Positions 1 to 12,357 are shown, counted from the first letter of the stretch. The stretch is DNA of 64,000 nucleotides from Halictus rubicundus (GCF_050948215.1 NC_135155.1:10496001-10560000); one strand, 5' to 3'. Numbers and translations: made by a program. Notes: generated by a model not told the origin, from the sequence alone.

Positions 1-261
1 ACAGTCTCGGCGGCGGCGGTGGAATCGCCGAGATCGTAAAACACCGACGGGGTGTATTAAGAACTTTCCCCAGGAAAAATGTTTGTCCAGGCAAATGCGG
101 CAACGATACGCGAGCAACTGCTTAAGCAACCGGCAAACTTTCCGCACAAAAGAAGCGGAATCGATAAGTCGCGATCCATAAATTACAAAGCTGATTAAGG
201 AATACATCCCTACCCCTTCTTATCGTCTATTGTCAAGGTCTACTTTAATTTTTGTTTTTTA

Positions 262-311
262 ATTGTATTTAAAGTTGCGTCGACCCAGTAGGGTCATTGG
301 CAACTACATTT
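262..311 (+). repeat. Short interspersed repeat H, copy 1
   Basis: About 50 bp beginning AAAGTTGCGTCGACCC and ending GGCAACTAC are closely matched at 6430-6482. Within each copy GTTGC and GCAAC, and ACCC and GGGT, are inverted, so the unit could fold. The type of repeat is not recognised; two copies are too few to define the ends. Confidence 0.5.
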
Positions 312-331
312 GTCCACAAGTTTGTTACGAG

Positions 332-410
332 TAGACTGCGGATAAAATAAAAGTTGAAGTTAAATGAAAATGTGGTTTCTTTTAATAATTTTCGTAAGTC
401 GAAAATGATA
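332..410 (-). mobile_element. hAT-like MITE family E, one-ended fragment
   Basis: It starts with the family terminus TAGACTGCGG. Interior similarity (TTTCTTTTAATAATTTTCG) matches the copy at 49345-49500 in the orientation opposite to 51380-51558. No second terminus is visible, so the far side is lost or decayed. Confidence 0.55.
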
Positions 411-1669
411 TAGCACCATTACACTCATCCGATGCCTTTATACAGTAAAGTCTTGAGCTAAGCCGACGGAGCTACACGATCTTAGTCAGTTCGCCTATCC
501 CCTCCACTGGAGGTCATACAGGAGAGCAGTGTCAAATGTAAACATTTCGAGTAATTCGATACCGGGTCGGGTATATCGGTGTGAACCACCGCTAATCCAC
601 TTACAAAACTTCTTCATTTTTCATCATTTTTTAATGGGAATTTCGGAAACTTATTCGTGGCTTTTTTATTATTAAAATGACACTAAACAGGATATAACTT
701 GAACTGTATTTATTGGTCTAATGGACGGCAAGTAGTGCGCCTTCGGCCGCGCGGTCCGTGTTTGCAGGTAGTCCTACACGATCTATGTCACAGCACGAGG
801 AAAAATCTACAGCCATAAGTTATGATCATGCGAGAAAGGGAAAAAGGAATAAATGAAAGTTTAGAGCGATCACCCAGTAGAGAAAAGTTAAATGGTCCAT
901 CGAACAACAGACGATACTTCATGCAGTATCGCATGGAAGATCATTCGTTCTCCCATCGTGCTCATCAAAGAGGACTTCATTGCCAGTTCGGCGATAAGGA
1001 ACTGGCGAAGACGTTGTCTTCAGAAGTCACGGGGGCGGGGTCGGAGTTCAGGTGCTGGAACCACCACGAAAAATGTGGGACCCGAACCGGATAGCTTGTC
1101 AAGTTACCGATGTCCCCTCGGAGACTCGTCAAACCAGCGGAAAGATGGCGAACCTATTTTCCCCGAGCCCCGGATGTCTCCGCGTTCCCCGAGGGCCAGT
1201 GATAAAAACCGAGACTAGTCAGCATTCGACAATGAAGGCGCGCCTTACACCTCTCGGGGTGGGGTCTTCTCGTGGTCGCGGGGGGTTGGCGGAGACGAGC
1301 CGACGACAACTCGTAAACTCCCGTCAATCGTCGTCGATTCGTGAAACAAAAGGAATATGACGGAATCGAAAGTTCGGATTCGATGGTTCCGTCGGCGATC
1401 GCCGATGGATACCGTCTGCCGGGACATAAAACCCGGGGACGGAAAAAATGGAAAAAACTCGTTCGGAACTTTGCTCCTCGAAAAACCGGCTCAAGTTTTC
1501 GCACATGCCGCGGATAGTCTCCGAATACGCGACTGTAAAGGAAGACATTTTCATATTCCAGTGTCTGGAACAAGATTTTCCTTTTTCCTGATTTTTCAGG
1601 GGAAAGAATAACGCTGCGGTATTATTATCGAGCCATGCTTTCGTCTGGCTGAGGAATAGATATGATAAC
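411..1669. other. Stretch without recognised gene
   Basis: It has an AT-rich left part and, from about 1020 to 1450, a CpG-rich part. Several overlapping short open frames lie on both strands in the CpG-rich part, as expected when stop codons are rare by composition. None resembles a known domain. Confidence 0.5.
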
Positions 1670-1695
1670 TAGACTGCGAAACTTTGTACGAGCTT
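1670..1695. mobile_element. Family E terminus, solo
   Basis: TAGACTGCGAAACTTTG matches the outer end of family E. No partner end is seen before the family D element that starts at 1767. Confidence 0.4.
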
Positions 1696-1766
1696 GCATT
1701 TTTGTGGGCGAGCTCGAAAAACGTGGAATCAAATGAAGCTGCGAGTGAGAGAAAATTGGAGAAATA

Positions 1767-1950
1767 CAGTGGATTCTCGATATATGTCAACAGCACGGGT
1801 CTTACCAGCGTCATGTATCGTCTAGGAGACATACCCGAGTTATGTTTACACTCCTCTTCGTGGCCCTCACGCGGTATACCCCGCGGTAGTGGGGATAATT
1901 CCGTGACGTTTATCACCCAGGCCTTGGTGACATATATAGAAAAATCACTG
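1767..1950 (+). mobile_element. Pogo/Tigger-like MITE family D, copy D1
   Basis: A 184-bp element with inverted termini CAGTGGATTCTCGATATATG and the complement of ATATATAGAAAAATCACTG. It is flanked by TA on both sides (1765-1766 and 1951-1952). Six near-full copies occur in the window. TA target duplication and CAGTG ends are typical of the Tc1/mariner-pogo superfamily. It has no coding capacity. Confidence 0.85.
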
Positions 1951-1952
1951 TA

Positions 1953-2364
1953 TTCAATTGCATTCGAGTTTTTTAATTTGATTAACGATGATATTCTTTG
2001 TCGATCAGGAACGGCATTTCCTGTTACGGCTCGCTTGTTTACACAGTAACATCGAGAGTTACACTATAGAGTGTTATAGTATAAAAATAACAAGTCCGTT
2101 AATAGATACTAGCAAACAACACTATCGCAAAAGAATAGTCTCTCTTGATTCCCAATCAATATCCTTCGATAATGGAAAATTGTTCTCTCCGGAGAGGAAG
2201 GCGGACGTTAAAATAAAATTGTTTCGGGACTGGGTTTCGCAGTTCAGGCCAATTTCGTAACATCGATACTCCCCCTTCTCGCTGGCTGACTCATTCAAGG
2301 AGGAGACGTTGGCGCTAAGATCCCTTCAGTGGTAAACTAGGCGGAACCCACGATCCTGATCACC
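1953..2364. other. Stretch without recognised gene
   Basis: Mixed-composition sequence between the D1 element and the tandem duplication. I see no feature in it. Confidence 0.5.
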
Positions 2365-2950
2365 CCCAAACTCATTGGCTCCCCATTTCCATTACTGGAC
2401 ACCTGGGTTTCATAGTTTACACCGGTCTTGTACCAATACTTTCCCCTTCTCATCGACTGGCTTGCTGGAGGCCTCGTCTCGAGAAGACCTTGACCCAAGG
2501 GCCCTCGACGCCAAGCCACTCGAACCCTACAGTCCCAGTGGCCAATCAACCTCTGTGTCCCATTTCTTATAAATGGACACCTGGTACTGAAAAATCATCT
2601 TACTGGAGGTGTCCAAAAAAGCCTTAACCATGGACCATAAATTTTCAAAAAATTATGAAACAAAACGCAGGTAGAGTATGCGTCAAGCATCAAAGAGACA
2701 CTGTCTGATTTTTCGAAAATTGAATCTCGTTAACACCATCAAAGACCCACGACTCAAACCCTGCAGTCCCAGTGGCCAATCAACTTCTGTGTCCCATTTC
2801 TTATGAATGGACACCTGGTGTTGAAAGATCTTATCGGAGGTGGTTAAGAAACCCTCAACCACGGACCACAAATTTTCAAAAAATTGTGAAACAAAACGCA
2901 GGTAGAGTGCGTAGAGTATCAAAGAGAAACTGTCTGATTTTTCGTCTAAT
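2365..2950. repeat. Tandem duplication, period 234 bp
   Basis: The block from about 2521 to 2719 is repeated at about 2755-2949. Both copies carry AGTCCCAGTGGCCAATCAAC, a GGACACCTGG box, and an AAATTTTCAAAAAATT segment followed by GAAACAAAACGCAGGTAGAG. A decayed partial copy around 2370-2410 shares CTCATTGGC and GGACACCTGG. The frames open through it on both strands differ between copies, so it does not look like a coding repeat. Confidence 0.8.
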
Positions 2951-3799
2951 TGGCAAGCGTGTCCAGCTACGAACACACTGGTCACCGACAAAAACGATTG
3001 AAGCTTCATTAGTGCCATGTTGTTGTATCCACACTGTCCCCGCTGATAAAACGAAGTTCCGCCGATTCCACGTGACGCGTGAAACAATTGCGTCGCCGCA
3101 CCCTACGGAAAATGTAAACACGGTCTGACAGGACGACTCGTCGGCGAATCAGCGCGCGCCCATTTGAATATCGGCATGGAATTCGAAATGAAGACGGCCC
3201 CTGGCGAAGATCGCGGGAAAACATTCGGGTAAATTTTCGATGAAAATCGAATCGAAACCGTGCCGATCGGGTTTTACGGCTGCGGTCCGGCGACCCCTAC
3301 CATCGCGATTCGTTTAATCAACGGACAATGGAGCGGCCCGGAAACGAATTGTCATACGGAGGGAACCGTGTTCGACGCTATCGAAACATTTCAGAACGGT
3401 AGCAGTAACAATCGTGTACTCAGCGCGAGAGCAAACATGACGGATTAGAGGGCATTGTTGTAAGGAATTCGGGGATGAGACGGGGCCCCCGTTCCCTCTC
3501 GGCCAGGGACCGGCAGAAGTGGACGAGAAGGTAGTTTGGATTTTGATTGAGGTCGGAAGTGCGTCGAACGGATGAACCAATATCCATTGTTAGGTTTGCA
3601 GAACTTCGATGGCGCGGTCCCGTCGATCATGCGCTAAATAACGACTCGCTGCCTCGCTATTGACTAGCAACTCGTAGCAAAGACGAAAAGACTATTATCG
3701 TAGACTAATTTTCACTGGTCCAGATATCCTCTTCCTTGTTAAATTTTATACACCATAAAAAATCTCAGAAGTAGCAACCTCAATTTCATTAGTCATCAC
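2951..3799. other. Stretch without recognised gene
   Basis: Moderately CpG-rich DNA. A 62-codon frame at 3260-3448 (+) has a vague complement-control-protein look (GQWSGPETNC) but lacks the cysteine spacing of that domain and was not accepted. Nothing else stands out. Confidence 0.5.
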
Positions 3800-3977
3800 T
3801 AGACTGCGGATTTTTATGCATTTTTGAAGAAATTTTGAAATATATAACAACGAAAGATTCGAAAATCTAAGAATATTGGCGTGTTATTAAAAAATGTATT
3901 AAAACTGTTAAGGGATGAAATTAATTTTCCACAATCAATGTAGAACATTTTTATTTTGCATAAAGTTCCGCAGTCTA
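3800..3977 (+). mobile_element. hAT-like MITE family E, copy E1
   Basis: A 178-bp element with termini TAGACTGCGGA and its complement TCCGCAGTCTA. Flanking 8-mers GTCATCAC (3792-3799) and GTCATCAT (3978-3985) match at 7 of 8 positions, as expected for an 8-bp hAT target duplication. The interior is AT-rich and non-coding. Confidence 0.85.
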
Positions 3978-3985
3978 GTCATCAT

Positions 3986-6030
3986 ATTGTACAGAATGTT
4001 AATCCTCGGACTCCTGCGAGTTCTATGCCTATGCCGGGGTCATTTCTGACCCACGCCGATATTTCACTACAGTTTTCTTTTGATATAAGGCAATGGGGCC
4101 GATTTTCTTATTTCGAAATAAAAAGCGTCGTCTTACATCGGAATAAAATTGTATTCATTGACGGTCGAGCTTATCCCCACCGCGACGGGTCACGAATGAC
4201 TCCGGCATAGCATACGGAGAGTTAAAGAAGAACATTCGATACTTATACGGTATATAGAACACGCTGTGCTGAGCAAAAAGTCCTTAGTAAACATAGGTTG
4301 AAAGTTTAACCTTTTCCGAGATGTACACATTTTACACTTGCTACTACCAGCTTCTCGATATTTACAGAAGACGTTCTACATGTCCCTTTTCGTTTCCACA
4401 CACGTTCGGCGTTTTCTGCTATGAAGTATGCAGGGAAATTGGACGAGAACGTTCAGTTCGCTGTTTATAAACACTGAGGCAAACATCGTACGCGACACAT
4501 GAAAACCAGAAAGTCGATCAGGATATAAACATAACAGAGTGTTTATCTTTCAATTCTTTTAATTTGTGTATCTCGGGGTACGGTTTTGTCGGTGTGTACC
4601 TACTACGTACCAAGCATTGGTTTATTTTCAACCCTCCCTTAGAAAAATAGTCGACATATTTTTTATCAGACATTCTACAAATTAAAAACCCTTAACGCCG
4701 AGGGACCAAAACTCATTTTTAAATTGTCTCTACACAAAATTAAAGAACGGGGTTTTGCAGAAATGGTTTTGCCAACATGGCTGCCATGTCCTAGTTTGAG
4801 ATATTCATCTCAATTTTCCCGTAAATATTACTTACACATTACAAAAAGTAAAAAAGTCTTTTAAACTTAATTTCTGTCGGTTTCTGTTTCCGTATACAAA
4901 GAAATCTGACAAAAATTACAAAAATTAGACAAACTTCACGCTTTTAATACAAAAATTAACTTTTTTGAAAGATCGGGTTCATATGGATTGAAAAATTATT
5001 ATAAATGAAGAACGAAGTCAAAATCAGAGAAATATACGAGGAACGCAATAAATCTCGGTTGAACATGATTAGTCAATCAGTTCACGCCAATTTCAAAAAT
5101 ATAATTTCGAGAGAAGCATCGTGCTCCCACAGTCGTCGTGACGTCACCACTTCAAAGAATTTCAGTATACAATTTTGGGCAAGCATCTCAAAGGTTCTGT
5201 ACTTTAAAAAAGTATTTTAAAAAATCGATTTGTCGGACCAGTTACACGAGAATCTCCCGTTAAGGAAGGCGTAGAAAGGTGTAGAATTCTCAGGGGGGGA
5301 GGGTCTAGTCGCGCAACAGTGAAAGACACGTTTTCCACGGCGTGATAGTGAAACCAGAAAACCATCAAGCGCGAATCGACAGAGCGAAGTGGGAAGCATT
5401 CGTGGAGCAAGGGGGTCCCGTGTGCTCACGCCACCGCTAATATTCTTGTGCGGCGTGCGTTTCGCCGTACACCGATAACCCTCAAGATAAATAGGTAATT
5501 AATCGAGGTTGCCTTCTATCACGCGACGCAGCGTTGCGCGCGCTTAATGCCCCGGGTCAAAGCACGTCGATCGACACCACCACGGTACTCTACGTATTCA
5601 GAGAGTACCTGTATTATAAAAAGCAACGGCGGCGCAGAGAAGCGCCTTTTCTTGGAACAATATTAACAACGCGGCGAGGAGGAATCGGCTCGCCCCTCCG
5701 GACGACTTGTCCTCGCTTTGTTAGCCGGAGCTTTCAATCCGCCGCTCCGCCTCGGTGTTTTCTTTGTGCCGAGCCAGAGCTCGGCGGTGGGTATCGTAAT
5801 ACCGTCGTCGAGGAGGAAAAACAAGAAGTTCGATGAGCTACGACATGCCATAACAATTTCCTCGTCTGCGACCTTCAATGCTGGTTACATTACGTCCTCT
5901 ACTGTAGTTAACATATTGAAAACAGCCCGGACTGATCCGACAGATCGGCGCTGTTTCGCTCAGCCGCAGGATACCTCGACTCATCTTTCTGCTTTACCGT
6001 TGAGAAGGTAACCACAGGTTTTGTTACCGG
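3986..6030. other. Stretch without recognised gene
   Basis: 3986-5200 is AT-rich. Around 4688 CCCTTAACGCCGAGG resembles the outer end of a TTAA-type element but has no partner. 5250-5850 is CpG-rich with several overlapping random open frames. There is no convincing exon, tRNA or repeat. Confidence 0.45.
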
Positions 6031-6261
6031 TAATCTGGATCAGGCCTGCCCAACTGGTGGCTCGCGAGCCACAAGCGAGTTCTCTTCCCACTCTCCAGAC
6101 GCCCCACCATGCTCCTGTGGGAGAGAGAGGGACTAGGAACCTATATTGGAGGTTGCCTCCAGGGTAATATGAAATGGCAAGTGGTGGGGGAACCGGTACA
6201 CTGGTGGTGGGGGTCGTGAAACCACGACGGGGAAGAAGTTGCCCAGGCCTGATCCAGATTA
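6031..6261. mobile_element. Fold-back element with hAT-like ends
   Basis: A 231-bp element with inverted ends TAATCTGGATCAGGCCTG (6031-6048) and CAGGCCTGATCCAGATTA (6244-6261), extended by CCCAAC/GTTGCCC. Just inside the left end is GGTGGCTCGCGAGCCAC. Ends of the form CAGGnnTGCCCAAC followed by GGCTCGCGAGCC are known from hAT elements. The 8-bp duplication is not clear, because the matching flanks are inverted rather than direct. Confidence 0.65.
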
Positions 6262-6429
6262 TTTCCCGGTGTTGAACCCCTCGCTGTTGCAGTGGGGTCT
6301 GTGAGGAACGCTCTAAATTTTCATTGACCCTTACCGATACAGCTTATGATCTTCCTACGTTGTGTACCTTCCAATTAAAGTTCGATAAAATAAATTCACA
6401 AATGTCAAATTCGAGGCAGGTTTTATTTT

Positions 6430-6482
6430 TATTCGGTTTAGTAAGTTGCGTCAACCCTTCGGGCCCATTAGCAACTACTTGA
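6430..6482 (+). repeat. Short interspersed repeat H, copy 2
   Basis: It matches 262-311 (AAGTTGCGTC.ACCC...GGGYCCATTRGCAACTAC). The T-rich lead-in is also similar in both copies. Confidence 0.5.
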
Positions 6483-9400
6483 TTTCCATACAGTAAACAA
6501 TACAAGTTTCCTGTATTAGATGAAGTAAAGTATTCCAACTTGTTTCAGGAATCTCAGTTACGTTCGAGCACGCATCTTCCCTTCGGATCATGTCCTTGTA
6601 GGGTGCTCTTGTTAAGATTCGACGGCCGTGTTAATCGAACGATCAGATTCGCAGCGAGCTAGACGAAACGAGACGAATAAAACGGGGCGCAGTTAAACCG
6701 GTCGTAAGTTGGCCCCGTCCAGGACTGCAATTCCGAAATAAATTGAGCCCGATTTAATTAAGTTCGGCCGTGTAAGGCGGACGGCTTTAGCCAGACGAAA
6801 GAAAAAAAAAACAAAGGAACGGAAGAGAAGTGACCGGAAGGCACGAAAAGGGGAACGGGGATGAAAATCCGACGGAGGACCGTGAAGTTCCCCCTTTTTT
6901 TTTTTCTTTTGCCGATCGATCCGCGAGGGGGATCGCTTCGGTATTCTTAGTCGCGAAGGGGTTGAAAAACAGCGACCCATTTCACGATACCGGCCTCGCT
7001 GAGAAAACGCAGACCGGGTGTAATGGACACAAGAAAAGCAATAAGGACCATCGCCCAACTGCGACACGGCCGAGCTTCTCAGAATTTGTACGGAGGTTCG
7101 CGAAAATGTTTAATGCACGCCTTTTTAGCTGCTCTTATTGGATCTTAAAGCGATGGAACTGTTCTCAGAAGTTTCAGCACGGAAAACATTCGATATTTAA
7201 AACGATCAGGTCCACGGTGCATCGCAAAGTACTTTTCCAAGAAGCAATATTTCGACACTTTTTAATCGTAGTATAATAATTCATTCATTTTTGCTCTACG
7301 CTTTAAATAAACAAATCACGTTTCAATTTTAGCATGATATTTTAAAGAGACTGGTACGTCTGCAAAAATAGCCTGAATTTTCACCCTGAGGAACGTGAGA
7401 GGGTGAAGAATAAAAGATCAAAACCAATTTAACTTTAGTAATTCTATTTTAGTAATTAGAATTATTTTCTTTATTAGTTTCTATTTTTTTTCAGTCCGTG
7501 CAGGGTGAGTGAGAACTAATAAAATAACTTGTATCCTGTTGGTTGTACCAAACAACGTTTTCAGTTCTCATTACCCATCTTGAATAAAAGTTGGCCTTGA
7601 AAAATTGAGGCACCTTTTTATAAAATTCCTTTAAAATATCTTGTTACCGCGACTAGAAAGAATAAAAATCCTAAAATAACTGAACTCTTCGCGAATGTGT
7701 TCGAATGAACACAGGTTGCTAAAAATCGTGTGACCTATTTTTGCAAACTCTTATTTCATAAGAGTCAGTTCTTTGCGAGCGTCTTCGACTCAGTTTCAGC
7801 TTCGATCTGCTGCTTGGAAATATTGTTAGAGTTCGCTCGCGCGGCCGATTAATAACGCGAAATTTCTCGATTTATTGGCGAACCGTGTCGTAGACGAAGT
7901 CTAGAGAAGCGCAATGACAGTTCTCTCGGAAAATGAAATAATGAAGAGACGCGGATCTTGCAGTTGTAGACAAAGGAAAAGAAGCGAAAGGGAGAAGAGG
8001 AGAGGGTTGCTGATCCGAGACAGTTATTTCTCGAGGTCGTTACTTATTTTCTGGAACGTCGAGCGGTTGAAGAGTATCGTATTCTCGTTTGTTTACCAGG
8101 GTTCCTGCAGGATATCGGTGTACAAAGGAAATTAAAGTGTGCCGCGCTCTGCTCCGACGCACAGTCTTCAAGACTATGCCAAAAAGTTCAATCTTTTTGA
8201 GATATGAAATCTGAAAAATTTTCAGCGTAAACACTAGCACATAATATGTATAATGTAGTTTTTAATATTGCCCACGATTTTCACTGAATACATACATTTA
8301 TTTTCAATCCTCACACAATTTTCAACTTTGATTCAACTTTTTAAAAAAATAACAAATGTACCACTCCGACTTTTTGCCTACTTATGGACACGTTAACGCT
8401 TTGAGTACCACGTCTACCGAAAGCGGGAAACGAATTTTTAAATTATGTAGTAGTGTAGCAAATTCGATTATGATCTGAAAAATAGTAAAAGGGTGACAAA
8501 GTATACTTTTGATTTTTATTTGATAAAAAATAACGATCAATTTTTCGCAAAATTGTATTCTTTTTTTGCACCTCCCTGTCCCCTTTGAAAAAAAGGTATC
8601 GTCTTTGATTTAATTTTCAGTCGACTCCCATATACGATCGAACACTGTGCAACGCATCAAAGGAATTATGTGAATATCTGATCGCATTATTCGACGCTGA
8701 GAAGTAAGAAATTTTTCTTCCTTTAATTCTCTCCGTTCTTTTTTTTTTTTCTATTAAATGGCCAGTCGAGTCACTGTTCGAGACGGTGAGCCAGCAGACA
8801 GATTTCAGGCGGCGATAAACAAGTATCAAGTGCTTAGCATCAAACTCGTAATTTATTACGAGCCGCGATATTGTGTGCTCGTGTGTGGAATTTCTAGCGA
8901 GACTATAACGCGCCGCCACTTAACCATTATCAGCAATGTAGGATTTTATGCGAACTAATAACGCGCGTGCACGCGGGACACTTAGCTTCGAGTCGATTTG
9001 TTCCTCCCGCGGCTTTTCACCGGCGTTTTCAAGCTCGTTTGAAAGAATGCCCCGGTACGATTTGAAATGCTGGCGTTTTCGCGTGATTTGGAAACGAACA
9101 AACGACCCAGTTCCCTACGCGTCGAACGTTTGAAAAGCGATAACCACTGATTTCCATGCAGCTTCGGTGGGAACCGGTTTTTACAAAAATATTTGTTACA
9201 TTTTTTCTCTGCCAATGTACACATCCAAGGTCTGAAAACAGCCACCGGAAAGTGTTGCGGGCAACGAACACACACGGAGAAATATTTTGAAAATTGCTAG
9301 ACCTGCGAGAACACTTGTTTCAAGTAAAAAATACAGCGTTTAACAATATCGAAACAACATGTCAAGGAGCAACAGAAAAATAATTTATAAACTCTACTTC

Positions 9401-9491
9401 GAAACGATTACTATTTGTAATTGTTAAACGGCAAATTGTACGTTATTTCAAGATTAAAATTGTACATGAGCAGCAAGCAAGTTCTTCACAA
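6483..9491. other. Stretch without recognised gene
   Basis: Three kilobases of mixed DNA. It has a short poly-A near 6790 and poly-T near 6896 (inverted with respect to each other), and a poly-T tract near 8740. TTAACGCTTTGAGTACCACG at 8393 could be one end of a TTAA-type element, but no second end is visible. Open frames such as 6830-7276 (+) are unrecognised. Confidence 0.45.
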
Positions 9492-9493
9492 TA

Positions 9494-9686
9494 CAGTGAA
9501 TTCTCGATTTATGTCAACAACACGGATCTTGTCAGCGTCGTGTATCGTCCAAGAGACGTACCCGAGTTATGTTTGCACACCTTGGCGTCCAAGGACTCTC
9601 GAGCTTGGTGTATACCTCGCGGTAGTGGGAAAAATTCCGCGACGTTTATCATCCAGGCCTTGGCGACATATATGAAGAAATCACTG
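9494..9686 (+). mobile_element. Pogo/Tigger-like MITE family D, copy D2
   Basis: A 193-bp element flanked by TA (9492-9493 and 9687-9688). It has CAGTGAATTCTCG and GAAGAAATCACTG termini and the family core (ACCCGAGTTATG, CGACGTTTATCATCCAGG). It is full length and mildly diverged. Confidence 0.85.
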
Positions 9687-9688
9687 TA

Positions 9689-10443
9689 ATTATAGGCCCT
9701 AGACCGTTTCGACGACTACAGGTTAAAATATAATTCTTGGATATCGGGAAATTGGAAGTATTATAACGCGCGTGGGGGTTGAAAATTATAGTACACCCGT
9801 AATAGGGGCGGCGAAGTGGTTGAAAAAGGGAAGGCGGGAGGGCGCGGACGTTTGGGGACGTCAAAAATTACAATGCCACGGGAATAATGAGTACAAGAAC
9901 GATCCGTTGTGGCGCGATATAGCCGAGATTCATGCGTGCCTTCATCATTCCGCTCAATGACGCGTCAAACGCAATCAGAGTGGAGATTACTTCGGCGAGA
10001 GGCCCGGGGCTTCGCACTTCCCATAACCATATCCCGCCGATAATCCAACCAATTATTATAGTTCGTGCGGGGACACGAAGGGAGGGCTGGATAGACGACG
10101 TCTGAGGCATTATTTCCGCTTTGTCGAGCACTCCGGTGTCTTCCTTTCGTAGCACTTAAGGCGGCGGATCCGCATGCTGACGGAGCGCGCCGTTGCATCC
10201 CGGCCCGGCCCGGCCCGACGGAGCAGCGTGCTCGCGGAAGACGCACAGCCGCGTAATCGATACCGCATTAATCGATTCATACACTTCGTTTGGACAAGCA
10301 TCGAATTAACGTATAACTACAAGCCTGTCGAGCTCCTCGAGCGCCCTCCGCTTCGCTGGGCTTCCTCGGCGTTGCGCGATTAAGCAGAAGGTAGATTGAG
10401 TACACGTGGCTATGATTAAGTAGATTATCCCGACATTTGTCAA
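9689..10443. other. Stretch without recognised gene, GC-rich right half
   Basis: The sequence becomes CpG-rich from about 10080, with three CGGCC-type units at 10201-10216. Short frames run on both strands. No exon can be supported. Confidence 0.45.
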
Positions 10444-10470
10444 TAGACTGCGGACCTGCTTTTGCGACAG
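10444..10470. mobile_element. Family E terminus, solo
   Basis: TAGACTGCGGACCTGC matches the family E outer end. No second end was found in the following kilobase. Confidence 0.4.
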
Positions 10471-10697
10471 AACCGAGTGTGTGGTAGGCGACTGATGTAC
10501 CTACAAAGTGTGCTGGTATTAATGGTAAAATCTCGGACGAGAGAGAAAATAAGTCGAAAATAGGGAATAAATTTTATTCATAACAATTTGTTGCGGAATT
10601 GAGATTCCGCAATTTCTTGCAAATGTTTATTTGTTATCTGACTTGCTTCGGGGGCTTATTCCCTGTTACAAATTTCGTAAAATTTACCTTTTATTAA

Positions 10698-10730
10698 CCC
10701 TTTGCGGTCGAGCCAGGTGCCATGTGTGTG
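10698..10730. mobile_element. TTAA-type terminus, family B-like, solo
   Basis: TTAA (10694-10697) is followed by CCCTTTGCGGTCGAGCC, close to the CCCTTTGCACTCGA terminus of family B. The opposite terminus is not visible. Confidence 0.4.
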
Positions 10731-11350
10731 CGTGAAGAAAACCATTTTTCGGGTTCGCCTAACTTACCAGACGCAGTGGATACATAAGAGCACACTCTAA
10801 TGGACTTATTCAGGTAACGCGGAGTGTATTATTTCATCGCAGTTCAGATCGCAGCAAATGTTTTATTTACTTAACCGTATTCTTTCGCGCAGTGAGAACA
10901 CGGGTCTACCCCGGTTGCCAGAATATACATTAACGCGTGCTCGACAAAACGTGTGCGTGTGTATAATAAAACTAATTAAATAAGAAAGCTTTAGAAATGT
11001 GAATAACATACATACGTTTTCAGTTTCCGTCGGTCTCGTTATTATACCGGCCGTCCTGCGTATTACACGGCGCAGCAATTCTAATTTGTTAGGCGGAAAT
11101 TCAAGCTGGCCGAAAGTAATTTCATTCAGTTTAATTTTAACAAGATATTACACCGAAAGCGGACGGCGTGTTCCGTAATGGTCACGCGAAAATTTCGCAT
11201 GAAAATCGTCCGTCTCTCGTCCCATCGAATCCTTGCGGCACTGACAAATGACGAAAATTAGGTTTGCCCACGCGGTCGCGCGGCCATTTTCCCGGACTGT
11301 TTTCAATCCCATAAAAGCGACGTAACCGAGTTAGCCGAGCTGATTCCACT
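10731..11350. other. Stretch without recognised gene
   Basis: Ordinary mixed-composition DNA between the solo B-like end and the CT-rich tract. I see nothing in it. Confidence 0.5.
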
Positions 11351-11448
11351 CTATCTTCCTCCCTCTCCCTCCCTCTCTCTCTCTCTCTCACTCTGTCTCT
11401 CTCTGTCTCTCTCTGTCTCTCTCCGTCTCTCTCTATCTCTCTCTCCAC
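11351..11448. repeat. CT-rich microsatellite
   Basis: About 98 bp of imperfect (CT)n with interspersed CTGTCT and CCCT units. It creates artificial Arg/Glu-rich frames on the opposite strand. Confidence 0.9.
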
Positions 11449-11914
11449 AGCCTAATTGGCCAAGCCACCGCGCGCCGGTTGATTCTACCTTCCCTCCTTA
11501 CTACACTGTCGCAAACTCTCTGCACCGGCAGTTTCCAATTTCATCGTGCGCCCAGCCCTAATCACACCTTTATTGTGTGCGCTTGATTCCGCAGAAACTT
11601 GGCGCGAGCGGAAACAACTATTTGATAGCCGATTCGCAATCAATCGTTTCAATAAACGTCCACAAACAACTCGTTAACGACACGCGCCGGTACCCCGCTC
11701 TGTTAACAGTCGCAACGTTTTGTATAATACGTTTAATCGATACTGTCTGGTAAATAGTGCGCTCCGACCAGGATCGCAGAAAAGGTACAAAAATTTAAAT
11801 CCGTTGCGTGCACTGGCAACGTTGCAACTGCCATGTTAAAATGTCCGAGTTAGTTCTGCCGTTTCGCTGGCATCGCAACCGCGAATTATTTAATAAATCT
11901 ATTTATGCGTGCGT
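11449..11914. other. Stretch without recognised gene
   Basis: CpG-containing unique DNA. There is no recognisable feature. Confidence 0.5.
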
Positions 11915-12357
11915 ACAGGCTGCCCACATAATTTGCTCATTATTGATAATAGGAGAAAAGAATGTAATGGACATATTTAGGATCAAAACATTTTCTTGAA
12001 GGTTCCATTTTATACTTATATAGTCATGACCTTCGTGTGACCTTGAGTAGCAATGAATAAACATGGCGAAACTATCGTTCGTTTATCGTCTATATCGAAG
12101 GTAATGGACATTTCCAGTCATGTTTGATACTCGAGGTTATACGAAGGTCGTTGAATTCGTCTTAACCGTGGCTAGCATATGACGACAAAGAAATATACAC
12201 TACCACTTATAAAAACATCGAAGACCTTGAAATCTCTAGAAGTGTGACCTTTAGAAAAATTGTCTGCTTATAACAGTAGTTGCCCTTCTTTTAATCATGT
12301 TTCCCTTTGGCGTCTTTCCTTCGACGTTTAAGGTACTCAAATTGGGCGAGGCACCCT
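11915..12357. mobile_element. TA-flanked fold-back family M, decayed copy M6
   Basis: The left end, TACAGGCTGCCCACATAA, matches the inverted right end of the 14.7 kb copy (ACGTGGGACACCCTGTA). The right end is GAGGCACCCTGTTTA. The interior shares GACATTTCC and ACGAAGGTCGTTGAATTCG with the 14.4 kb copy. Both TA duplications and the termini are degraded, so the exact limits are uncertain. Confidence 0.55.

Noticed and set aside
3260..3448. Possible complement-control-protein (sushi) exon, from GQWSGPETNC
   Set aside because: Cysteine spacing and the upstream half of the domain do not fit; single-motif resemblance.
11182..11448. Arg/Glu-rich minus-strand frame
   Set aside because: Translation of a CT microsatellite.
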